Source of the DNA: a virus
Length of the DNA stretch: 39,012 nt
Direction: 5' to 3' (one strand)
Virus record (IMG/VR): IMGVR_UViG_3300025652_000187
Location: 1-39,012 of that record
Positions 1 through 6,282 of the stretch are shown here, piece by piece (positions within the stretch are counted from its first letter, which is position 1; each line of letters starts with the position of its first letter). The position numbers and the translations under genes are program-made. The notes below the pieces were generated by a model. The model made no database searches and was not told the DNA's origin. It saw nothing but the letters and a program-made list of their open reading frames with translations.

Positions 1-1019
1 TAGATAGTCCAGCTCCTTTTCACTACAGCTACGACCCAATAGAGGAACACCTGTTTATTACAAGTAAGGATACGGAGCTTCCAGCGAAATGTTTAGCACT
101 AGGTATGTCAACTAAACGTGACGAGGAAGAGTCTGTAGGAGTCCATGGTGAAGGTTTACTGGTAGCCCTTGGGGTAGCCCTACGTGAGGGTTTATCAGTC
201 CTAATCCGTAATGGCAGCAAGCAATGGGAGCCCTACTACGAGTGGGATAATAATATAGAGGAAGAAGTGCTAGTTATTGAGGAAACTCAACTACTTGACA
301 ACAGTGACCTGACCTTCATTGTCGGTAATGTGGATGAAGAGTTGATGAACGAGGTGTCAGATAATTGCCTGTACCTAGCAGGCGACTTAGGCGAGGTTAT
401 AGAGACAGAGATGGGGCGTATCTTCAAGGATATCCCTGGAAAGTTGTTCGTTGGTGGCATCTTCGTTACTAAAACGTCACAGACCTACACCTACGACTTT
501 AAACCAAAATACCTCAAGCTAAATAGAGACAGGAAAGCCGTAGACACATGGGATCTTACTGTGGCTACTGCCAAGATGTGGGCAATGGCTGACAGGCCCA
601 GTGAGGTGGCTGTTTTATTAGAAAAAGGGTTGACAGACGTGGATAAGTTGCAGTATGGTTTTACTAATGTAACACCAGAGATTAGGGAAGCATGTTACAG
701 TGTGTACAAGGAACAGTACGAAGGGAAGTTTTTAGCTGGCAGCTACGCTGAAGAAGAAGAACTTAGGGAGAAAGGTGTTAAGGATGTTATATATATAGGG
801 AAGACTGCTTTCACTGATATTGTGAGGAGTCATAGTAGCTATGAAGAGCCTATAGTAGACGAGGAGGAACCAGAGGAAGATCCTCTTGTGTTATTACAGG
901 ATGCTATTGATCTTACAGTGTGTAACCTAATAGATAAAGGTTATGATGAAGATTGTTTAGATTCACTTAACGATCTTCTTGACAAGTTTAAATCTAAAGG
1001 GGTAAGATGGGATGATTAA
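1..1019 (+). CDS. rIIA-like GHKL ATPase-domain protein, 5' end cut by window edge
   Basis: The reading frame is open from base 3 to the TAA at 1017-1019, so the gene begins outside the window; the first internal ATG (105) is not the real start. Just after it lies GVHGEGLLVALGVALREG, which fits the second glycine-rich box of GHKL (gyrase/Hsp90/MutL-type) ATPases. A later FVGGIFV and a KYLKLNRDRKAVD stretch resemble what I remember of phage rIIA-like proteins. The first ATP-binding motifs would lie in the missing N-terminus. The C-terminus is acidic and has no domain I recognise. rIIA-type proteins act at the membrane in exclusion and lysis timing; that role here is inference. It ends 23 nt before the next gene. 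Confidence 0.6.
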   Translation, partial: DSPAPFHYSYDPIEEHLFITSKDTELPAKCLALGMSTKRDEEESVGVHGEGLLVALGVALREGLSVLIRNGSKQWEPYYEWDNNIEEEVLVIEETQLLDNSDLTFIVGNVDEELMNEVSDNCLYLAGDLGEVIETEMGRIFKDIPGKLFVGGIFVTKTSQTYTYDFKPKYLKLNRDRKAVDTWDLTVATAKMWAMADRPSEVAVLLEKGLTDVDKLQYGFTNVTPEIREACYSVYKEQYEGKFLAGSYAEEEELREKGVKDVIYIGKTAFTDIVRSHSSYEEPIVDEEEPEEDPLVLLQDAIDLTVCNLIDKGYDEDCLDSLNDLLDKFKSKGVRWDD

Positions 1020-1042
1020 AATTAAGAAGGTTTGGAGAACTT

Positions 1043-2104
1043 ATGAGTAGAAGTAATATTAAAAATGAGGGGGTTTCTCAGGCAGTACCGAACAACACTA
1101 CAGTTAAGTTTGTAGGTATAGAGCAGGCCAATGGTGCTGAACTTGATACGTGGGGAGTGATGGTCAGTAGCGGCAGAAAAGGTATGGAAGATGTTGACTA
1201 CAGAGCGTCTTTACTGCACCACAGGTCAGGCCCTATAGCTGCTTCTACTGTCTTACCAAAGAGTGACAGGGATGACCGGTTTAATAAGGCATACATAGAG
1301 TGGTGCTTTAGCCAGAGCCCAGCAGGGCAACCCTTTAAGGTTGATATGGGTGAGATAGAGGACAAAGTGTCGGATCGCTTAGTAAGTTGGCAGCACTGTA
1401 GCACAACAGTTAAACTTGAAGCCCTAGAGGGAGTAGTGTTTGCTTTTAGGACGATAGACGCTACAAAAACCGCTATAAGGTATACGGTTAAGGGTGGAGA
1501 TAAGAAGGAGATAGCCAAGGTAATTTGGTTAGACAAAGGCCTTGGGGAGGAATTACTAGGGAGCACGGAAGTTTTGGTTGATGACCTACTAGTGTCCACT
1601 GCTATCATGGTGAGGTTTGACTACCATGAAGTTACAGGAGAACTTGCCTATCCAGAGCTTAAAGACCAGATGGCTAATTTGCACGATGAGAAGCAGGGCT
1701 ACCTTGTATCAAAAGATGAGTGTAGTGAGTTTACAGATAAACAGATAAAGTGGTTACTACAACGTAACAATCAGACACCAGTAGATCTTAAATTAAATTT
1801 AAACAACGAGGAGAGCAATATGAGCAACACACGACGAGTAGTAAAAGTACAACTGATTGACGATGATAAGGGTTTACCAGTTGAGAATAGCCTAGTGCTA
1901 GATCTGGATGGTATAGTTACCCAGGATAATGATGAGACAACTATCCGAGAGGTATTAATGGGTTACGAGGTGGGTGATCTTCTAAACAATCATAATGAAT
2001 TACGGGCTACTATAGTAGATAATGAAATCCTTTGTCGAACAGGAAACGAGGTTAAACTACGACCTATTAATCTCAAAGACCTTCGGTGGGTTGTTACTGG
2101 GTAG
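1043..2104 (+). CDS. Unknown protein, probably two ancestral genes fused (353 aa)
   Basis: The ATG at 1043 follows a GGAGA Shine-Dalgarno. I recognise no domain. It follows the rIIA-like gene, so it sits where rIIB would be, but I see no resemblance to T4 rIIB. Residues 1-255 run to LNLNN. There the sequence AAC AAC GAG GAG AGC AAT ATG (1802-1822) places a strong SD (GAGGAG, 1808-1813) six bases before an in-frame ATG at 1820, which would open a self-contained 94-residue protein. The junction matches 14788-14821, where the same bases carry a TAG stop instead of GAG. The likely reading is a lost stop codon, so both a 353-aa fusion and a separate 94-aa product may be made. Confidence 0.8.
   Translation: MSRSNIKNEGVSQAVPNNTTVKFVGIEQANGAELDTWGVMVSSGRKGMEDVDYRASLLHHRSGPIAASTVLPKSDRDDRFNKAYIEWCFSQSPAGQPFKVDMGEIEDKVSDRLVSWQHCSTTVKLEALEGVVFAFRTIDATKTAIRYTVKGGDKKEIAKVIWLDKGLGEELLGSTEVLVDDLLVSTAIMVRFDYHEVTGELAYPELKDQMANLHDEKQGYLVSKDECSEFTDKQIKWLLQRNNQTPVDLKLNLNNEESNMSNTRRVVKVQLIDDDKGLPVENSLVLDLDGIVTQDNDETTIREVLMGYEVGDLLNNHNELRATIVDNEILCRTGNEVKLRPINLKDLRWVVTG
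1820..2104 (+). CDS. Candidate internal gene: 94-aa product from in-frame start
   Basis: This is the 3' part of the 353-aa frame, read from its own ATG at 1820. The SD GAGGAG at 1808-1813 has ideal spacing and is stronger than the one for the full-length frame. The product starts MSNTRRVVKVQLIDDDKG and is a compact charged protein with no recognised domain. Independent translation is inferred from the SD and from the similarity of this junction to ordinary gene junctions elsewhere in the window. The two-base difference from a TAG stop suggests it was once a separate gene. Confidence 0.45.
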   Translation: MSNTRRVVKVQLIDDDKGLPVENSLVLDLDGIVTQDNDETTIREVLMGYEVGDLLNNHNELRATIVDNEILCRTGNEVKLRPINLKDLRWVVTG

Positions 2105-2150
2105 TACTGAAAGACCTTAAAACAATAAACATAATAACTAATAAATCTTA

Positions 2151-2180
2151 AAAGCTCCTCACGGGGCTTTGTTTTTGTTT
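2151..2180 (+). terminator. Rho-independent terminator
   Basis: An 8-bp stem pairs AAAGCTCC (2151-2158) with GGGGCTTT (2163-2170), with one G-T wobble and a TCAC loop. It is followed by GTTTTTGTTT (2171-2180). It lies 46 nt after the stop at 2104 and directly before a promoter, so it closes the rIIA-side operon. Confidence 0.85.
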
Positions 2181-2206
2181 GACATACGTACTAATACTGT
2201 TAAACT
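2179..2206 (+). promoter_or_regulatory. Sigma70-type promoter
   Basis: A perfect TTGACA (-35) lies at 2179-2184. After a 16-nt spacer, TAAACT at 2201-2206 is preceded by TG at 2198-2199 (extended -10). It overlaps the T-tract of the upstream terminator and lies about 28 nt upstream of the gene starting at 2235, so host RNA polymerase probably starts a new transcript here. Confidence 0.7.
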
Positions 2207-2234
2207 GAGTATATAGAACCAAGAGGAGATGTTT

Positions 2235-2504
2235 ATGAGCACCACCATTACTGAGTTAGATATAGACCTAGAGTTGAAGGATATGTACGAAAAAGACCTA
2301 GAGTCAGGTACTGAAAGTGAAGCTCTAGAGTATGCATTAGACGATTGTGCAAATGATCTTCTTAAACTACTAAGAGCAGGTTGTATGTATGACTCGGTAG
2401 CTGATAAGGTGAAGCTGGAAATAGCTAACAGCATTATATCAACAGCACGTAGCACATTCTTTGAGCAAAATAGAGAGGAAGCTGTAGAGAACCTCGCTTC
2501 ATAA
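2235..2504 (+). CDS. Small acidic hypothetical protein (89 aa)
   Basis: There are two ATGs, at 2229 and 2235. The SD AGAGGAG (2222-2228) abuts the first, so the second, six bases downstream, is the better start. The product is acidic and predicted largely helical, with no recognisable domain, signal peptide or membrane segment. It is the first gene after the promoter at 2179-2206 and is probably an early phage protein. Function unknown. Confidence 0.75.
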   Translation: MSTTITELDIDLELKDMYEKDLESGTESEALEYALDDCANDLLKLLRAGCMYDSVADKVKLEIANSIISTARSTFFEQNREEAVENLAS

Positions 2505-2532
2505 CACCATGAAAACTTAAAAGGAGAAGAAT

Positions 2533-3156
2533 ATGAATTTTGAACCATTTTGTATAGAAATTGAAGGGTTAACAGAACAGCAAGTAAAGAGTATTGAACG
2601 TAAAGCCGTGACTGCTGGAGCAAAAACCGAGGAGTCTGTGGAGATGATGTCTGACTATTCAGAGTGGAGATTTTATGGTGTGGATTATGAAAATCAAGTA
2701 GTATTTTATGACAATATAGGGGACTACGCTAACAGCCGGTACGAAAAATTAAGACTACTAACACTAGATCAGCTAGATGCTCATTTGGGACTAGAGCCCG
2801 AAAAACACCCTTTACGGGATGTTAAGCTAAAGGTGTTAGACAATGAGCATAGTGAAGCTTTCCAAGAGGCTGTGTTTGCTAGTGGTGGCCGTTGGAGGTC
2901 TGGCAGTACGGAGGTAGATAGTGAGGTTGGAAGTGCCTTGTACGTTGATTACAACGGAGAAATGTCAGCCAGCTTTAATTTATGTCTTACTTTTGACAAG
3001 GCGGCAGGAGAGGAAGTAGAGTTCACTTACGAGCGACAGCTTACATACTCCATAAATAAAGTTACCCCAAAGGTTGAAGTGTTAGGTAAGCTCTATAACA
3101 AGGAAGATGTAGAGAAAGCAATAGCCTCCATACCTTATCAAGGTAAACCCACGTAG
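2533..3156 (+). CDS. Hypothetical protein (207 aa)
   Basis: The start has a good SD (AAAGGAGAAGAATATG). The protein has two similar halves: a segment near residues 5-60 that begins with an IEGLTEQQVKSIERKAVTAG stretch, and one near residues 92-140 (LKVLDNEHSEAFQEAVFASG). Each reads like beta-alpha 'residue pushed to edge of sheet' modules common in small phage proteins. It ends with a short lysine-rich helix (YNKEDVEKAIASIPYQGK). I do not recognise a family. Its stop codon lies inside the left arm of the hairpin at 3151-3203. Confidence 0.75.
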   Translation: MNFEPFCIEIEGLTEQQVKSIERKAVTAGAKTEESVEMMSDYSEWRFYGVDYENQVVFYDNIGDYANSRYEKLRLLTLDQLDAHLGLEPEKHPLRDVKLKVLDNEHSEAFQEAVFASGGRWRSGSTEVDSEVGSALYVDYNGEMSASFNLCLTFDKAAGEEVEFTYERQLTYSINKVTPKVEVLGKLYNKEDVEKAIASIPYQGKPT

Positions 3157-3203
3157 GTTGGCCTATGTTTAACGATAGACTGGCTAATAGCCAACAACTA
3201 CGT
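3151..3203 (+). promoter_or_regulatory. Long hairpin spanning a stop codon and the intergenic gap
   Basis: ACGTAG plus GTTGGC (3151-3162) pairs with GCCAAC, AA bulge, CTACGT (3190-3203), giving 12 bp with a two-base bulge. The 27-nt loop contains a smaller stem CTAT/ATAG (3163-3166 with 3175-3178). No T-run follows, so it is not a standard terminator. It could be an RNA processing or stability element between the 207-aa gene and the lysozyme-like gene. Confidence 0.5.
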
Positions 3204-3237
3204 AAGTAGGATTGGATCACAACAAGAGGTACAAGGT

Positions 3238-3771
3238 ATGAAAAGTAAAGTGTGGCTATTAATCGTTATTATTTGTTTTGTCGTCTCAGGAATAGCTGAA
3301 GTAAGGGCTTGCACCTTATACACCACTGAACAACAACATTCAATAGAGAGGGCGTATATAAAAGGGTTGCCCCACGACCTGGGCTACACCTTGGCCTCTA
3401 TTGTTATACAAGAGAGTTTTGTTGGTTCCTATATCGTCAGAGTTAACAGCAAGGATGGTGAGTACGGAAGCTACGGTATAACACATATAGAGCTTAGAAC
3501 AGCTATGTGGCTGGAAGGTTACGAGAGTTCTTGGAGGGCTAAGCAAGACCTAGTGCCTAAGCTAATAAGTGATGACGACTATGCAATGGATTTAGCTATA
3601 ACTAAACTACTTAAGAATAAAAGTAAGGGTTGGTTACGTATGTGGAGTAGCTATAATGGCAGGGGGAGTAAAGCCCTGGAGTACGGTAACAAGATAAAGG
3701 GTCATATAGCTATACTAAAAGAATGTTACTCCTCAGAGTATAGGTTCTTAGATAGAGGAAGTTGGTATTAG
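3238..3771 (+). CDS. Exported lytic transglycosylase-like lysozyme (177 aa)
   Basis: The N-terminus has a lysine start and a 16-residue hydrophobic core ending near EVRA-C25, a Sec signal peptide or signal anchor. From residue 50, the order ASIVIQES (E59-S60), GEYGSYGITHI and later WSSYNGRG follows the SLT/goose-lysozyme pattern: catalytic Glu followed by Ser, then an S-x-G-x-x-Q/H-I stretch, then YNG. The role is cleavage of peptidoglycan in the periplasm. Its place in the early arm, about 28 kb from the holin/spanin genes, is like some myoviruses that keep the endolysin apart from the lysis cassette. It could instead be an exported hydrolase used at another stage. The family call rests on motifs only. 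Confidence 0.6.
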   Translation: MKSKVWLLIVIICFVVSGIAEVRACTLYTTEQQHSIERAYIKGLPHDLGYTLASIVIQESFVGSYIVRVNSKDGEYGSYGITHIELRTAMWLEGYESSWRAKQDLVPKLISDDDYAMDLAITKLLKNKSKGWLRMWSSYNGRGSKALEYGNKIKGHIAILKECYSSEYRFLDRGSWY

Positions 3772-4022
3772 GTCTTTTATCCTTATAGTCATCCTTACAG
3801 TAAGCACGATAAGCATCTTGTAAAGGTATCCTGTAGAGGTAGTCTTGTAGGTATTGTAATCTTCTACAGCACTCTTCTACAATAATCCTTTACAAGTATA
3901 CTTATAAGGGATATAGTAGTAGGTAATTACACTATACCTTTTGTGTTTACAAGGCTATTTTATCATGGGTTTTCTTATTTGTCAATAGAAGGGTAAAAAT
4001 AAATATTTATTAAGTGTATTAC
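3772..4022. other. Non-coding region with nested inverted repeats
   Basis: About 308 bases (3772-4079) carry no gene; the last part is a promoter and leader. The core has a perfect 10-bp inverted repeat, CTTGTAAAGG (3817-3826) with CCTTTACAAG (3887-3896). Nested inside are CTGTAGA (3831-3837) with TCTACAG (3863-3869), and TTGTAG (3845-3850) with CTACAA (3878-3883). The last two pairs cross, so a pseudoknot or two alternative folds are possible. A further hairpin around GGATATAGT (3910s) and ACTATACC (about 3943-3950) is followed by AT-rich DNA. It could be a structured RNA, a transcript end, or a replication-origin element; the sequence alone does not decide. Confidence 0.5.
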
Positions 4023-4050
4023 TTGACAGTTGTTGTATGTGTGGTAAGAT
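4023..4050 (+). promoter_or_regulatory. Strong sigma70-type promoter
   Basis: TTGACA (4023-4028), a 16-nt spacer, then TAAGAT (4045-4050) preceded by TG (extended -10). It sits at the end of the non-coding region, 30 nt before the zinc-ribbon ORF, and would drive the 4080-6199 genes. Its architecture is the same as the promoter at 2179-2206. Confidence 0.75.
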
Positions 4051-4079
4051 ACTTATAGCTTAATTACAGGAGAGCATTT

Positions 4080-4256
4080 GTGTGCAGTGTTTGTGAGTTT
4101 TGTGGAGAAAGTCTAAGCAGGTCAGTATTAATAAGAACATGCTTTATCCGTGTATGTATCTATTGCGGAAAAGAAAACCCATGGCCTCTAGCTAAAGATC
4201 AAAAGCCTGTAGGTTATTCAATTGATAAAGAGAAGGATAATAGCAATGACAGATAA
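4080..4256 (+). CDS. Small double zinc-knuckle protein (58 aa)
   Basis: A GTG start at 4080 follows AGGAGAG (4068-4074). The 58-residue product has two cysteine clusters, CSVCEFCG near residues 2-9 and CFIRVCIYCG near 21-30, which fit a small zinc ribbon. The C-terminus is polar. Its end overlaps the next gene by 11 nt. It is the first gene after the promoter at 4023-4050. Zinc-ribbon miniproteins in phages often bind host proteins or nucleic acid; no specific role can be given. Confidence 0.7.
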   Translation: MCSVCEFCGESLSRSVLIRTCFIRVCIYCGKENPWPLAKDQKPVGYSIDKEKDNSNDR

Positions 4257-4599
4257 TAATGAACAGAAGATATTTCCAACAGAAACAGACCTGATTAATT
4301 TAATATACGATACAATAGCTACAAAGGAAGATAGTGCAGTCTACTTAGCACTACTCCCACAAGTGGCAGCGCTTGTTTTGGCTAATGTCCTACTACAAGA
4401 CGATAAGTTCGACCCGACTGGTAAAACTGCTGTGTGGTTGACTAAAACAAGGACTGGCAGTGCCACTGTTGCTGTAGACTACAACATACTAGAATTTGTT
4501 GAAGCGTGCTCAAGAGGTGGTGTTGTTGATATGGCACCAGGAGAGTGTATTGTTTTTGATGAAAACAGCTTGACAAGTGCTAACGACGTGGTACACTAA
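4246..4599 (+). CDS. Hypothetical protein (117 aa)
   Basis: The ATG at 4246 has an AGAAGGA SD at 4231-4237; an upstream in-frame ATG at 4222 has none, so 4246 is preferred. The product starts MTDNNEQKIFPTETDLINL and has a helical N-terminal half (PQVAALVLANVLLQ) and a more polar C-terminal half. No known domain, signal or membrane segment was recognised. It overlaps the zinc-knuckle gene and is likely translated in coupling with it. Confidence 0.7.
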   Translation: MTDNNEQKIFPTETDLINLIYDTIATKEDSAVYLALLPQVAALVLANVLLQDDKFDPTGKTAVWLTKTRTGSATVAVDYNILEFVEACSRGGVVDMAPGECIVFDENSLTSANDVVH

Positions 4600-4626
4600 C
4601 TGAAATTAGATTAATAGGAGGGTATT

Positions 4627-4824
4627 ATGGATAATGTGTTTTTGTTTGGTGTAACATTTTTAATAACCGTACTTAATGGTGTGAACCTATTGGGGCTTAC
4701 TCTTGGTAATAGTTTCTCATATCCACATGCTGGTCTATTAGATCCAACATCTTGGATATTCTTTTACCCGAGTATTACATACCAAGCCATATACTGGGCT
4801 CCAGTATTAATGTACAATACGTAA
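4627..4824 (+). CDS. Small membrane protein (65 aa)
   Basis: The start follows TAGGAGGG with good spacing. Residues 4-28 form a strong hydrophobic helix, and a second aromatic-rich apolar stretch covers about residues 40-62 (IFFYPSITYQAIYWAPVL). It is probably an inner-membrane miniprotein. Function unknown. It lies in the early operon between two other small ORFs. Confidence 0.65.
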   Translation: MDNVFLFGVTFLITVLNGVNLLGLTLGNSFSYPHAGLLDPTSWIFFYPSITYQAIYWAPVLMYNT

Positions 4825-4838
4825 TAGGAAGTCCATAA

Positions 4839-4991
4839 ATGGCGGTGTTAGTAGGAGAAACTAAAACTAGGTCCTGGTACGGTAAAAAATTCACCTTTGA
4901 ACGGGTTGCTAAAGGCGAGTGGAGATGCACTTATAAGGAGTCGCAAGTAATACCAGAAGCAATACTTTCAGAAATTAAGCAATGGACATAG
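4839..4991 (+). CDS. Small hypothetical protein (50 aa)
   Basis: The ATG at 4839 follows a weak SD (TAGGAAG). The 50-residue product has an aromatic, basic N-terminal half with SWYGKKFTFERVAKGEWRC and a helical C-terminus (PEAILSEIKQWT). Its stop TAG at 4989-4991 supplies the first bases of the ligase SD, GAGGAG (4991-4996), a tight coupling that supports it being a real gene. No family recognised. Confidence 0.6.
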   Translation: MAVLVGETKTRSWYGKKFTFERVAKGEWRCTYKESQVIPEAILSEIKQWT

Positions 4992-5002
4992 AGGAGAAAA
5001 TA

Positions 5003-6199
5003 ATGTTCGAACAGAATCAAATACTGTATAAAGTTAGCGCATCAACACAAAAGGTTCAAACTTGGAAAGGTTGGCTAGTAGATAATGAAGTCTGTGTAGC
5101 ATACGGGCAAGAAGGTGGTAAGATGCAAGTTAGCATGTACGATGCCGAACCAAAGAATATAGGTAAGGTTAATGAGACTACAGCAAACGAGCAAGCAGTA
5201 GTAGAGCTACAAGCACTCTACCAAGCTCAGATAGACAACTGCCACTACCACCTAACGCGTGATGCAGCAGTGTCCTCTAAGGCTATAATTCCTCGTAAAA
5301 TTAAGAATTACAAAGACCATTGGAAAAGTATGTCAAGTACACTGCTATCTAGTACAAAGAAGAATGGTAGTAGGGCTTGTGTTATTAGTGGGGTGTTGTA
5401 TAGTAAAATAGGCAAAGAAGAGGAAGTTAAGGTTGAGCATCTTAGAAATGCTCTATGTGCCTTAAAAGAAGTTGCAACATTTGATGCTGAAGTATATGCA
5501 CATGGTCTATCTTTGCAGCGCATAAGAAGCGCTTGGCTTAAGCCTGTTAAGACAGCTAAAGAGGTAGCTAAGATTAAGGCAGAGTATTTAAACAAAACAG
5601 GTAAAGATTTACCCTACGACCCTAACGAAGACGCCCTTAGATTAAAGTTCCACATATTTGATGTTCCTGTAGAAGGTTTGCCATTCAACGAGCGTATAAA
5701 GTTAATGCGTACACTTGAGAATCACATTAAGATAGCTAAATTATCAGACTGTTTTGAGTTTATTTACCCAGGATTGACAATGAATGGATCTCAACGTCTA
5801 TTATTACGAGACAAAGTAGTTGCACAAGGTTATGAAGGTATGGTACACTACGAGCCAAAGGGTGTTTATGAGTTTGGTGTACGGTCTTCAAACACGCAGA
5901 AGGATAAGCCGCGGTATGACTCTGAAGCATTAGTTCTTGGTATTGAGAGATGTAAGAATGGTGATGGTAAACTTATGTTAATGGCTTGTGATGAGCTTGA
6001 CAACGTAGAGTTTAAGACTATGATGAAGGTTGATCGGAGAGATGGTATAAAGTATCCGCGAGATATGGAAAGTATGCGGGAGATGATTGGTAAGTGGATT
6101 ACCTTCTCTTATGAAGAACTTAGTGATAAAGGTATTCCAACTAAGCCTGTCGGAGAAGAGGTGAGGAAGTGTGATAGTTTTGGAAACCCATTAGAATAG
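5003..6199 (+). CDS. ATP-dependent DNA ligase with WGR-like N-terminus (398 aa)
   Basis: It seals nicks in DNA by transferring AMP to its active-site lysine and then to the 5' phosphate. Nucleotidyltransferase motifs are in order: motif I KKNGSR (K119), motif III FDAEVY (E163), motif IIIa FHIFDV, motif IV EGMV (E278), motif V KDK (K300, K302). Residues 1-75 (LYKVSASTQKVQTWKGWLV and on) look like a WGR-type domain fused upstream. The ATG at 5003 is chosen because GAGGAG at 4991-4996 is six bases away; the ATG at 4982 has no SD. Its last 10 codons reappear as a relic at 8713-8742. Confidence 0.85.
   Translation: MFEQNQILYKVSASTQKVQTWKGWLVDNEVCVAYGQEGGKMQVSMYDAEPKNIGKVNETTANEQAVVELQALYQAQIDNCHYHLTRDAAVSSKAIIPRKIKNYKDHWKSMSSTLLSSTKKNGSRACVISGVLYSKIGKEEEVKVEHLRNALCALKEVATFDAEVYAHGLSLQRIRSAWLKPVKTAKEVAKIKAEYLNKTGKDLPYDPNEDALRLKFHIFDVPVEGLPFNERIKLMRTLENHIKIAKLSDCFEFIYPGLTMNGSQRLLLRDKVVAQGYEGMVHYEPKGVYEFGVRSSNTQKDKPRYDSEALVLGIERCKNGDGKLMLMACDELDNVEFKTMMKVDRRDGIKYPRDMESMREMIGKWITFSYEELSDKGIPTKPVGEEVRKCDSFGNPLE
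6170..6199 (+). repeat. Direct repeat, copy 1: 3' end of the ligase gene
   Basis: These 30 bases encode the last nine ligase residues (CDSFGNPLE) and its TAG stop. An exact copy lies at 8713-8742. The preceding three codons also encode VRK in both copies but with different codons, so the second copy came from a diverged ligase gene and not from a fresh duplication. Confidence 0.9.
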
Positions 6200-6220
6200 T
6201 TCAGTGTCTTAGTAAATAAA

Positions 6221-6252
6221 TTGTAACGTGACTGTAACTTTTGTGTTATAGT
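6221..6252 (+). promoter_or_regulatory. Extended -10 promoter for the two-gene cassette
   Basis: TATAGT at 6247-6252 is preceded by TG at 6244-6245. The -35 region is weak (TTGTAA at 6221-6226 is too far, TAACGT at 6224-6229 fits spacing only). It lies between the ligase stop and the gene starting at 6283, inside the segment bounded by the ligase-tail repeats. The cassette may therefore bring its own promoter. Confidence 0.5.
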
Positions 6253-6282
6253 TCCTATACATACTCAAGAGGAGCAGTTATT

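Noticed and set aside
1043-2104. Calling this gene rIIB
   Set aside because: Only its position after the rIIA-like gene supports it; the sequence shows no resemblance to T4 rIIB that I can see.
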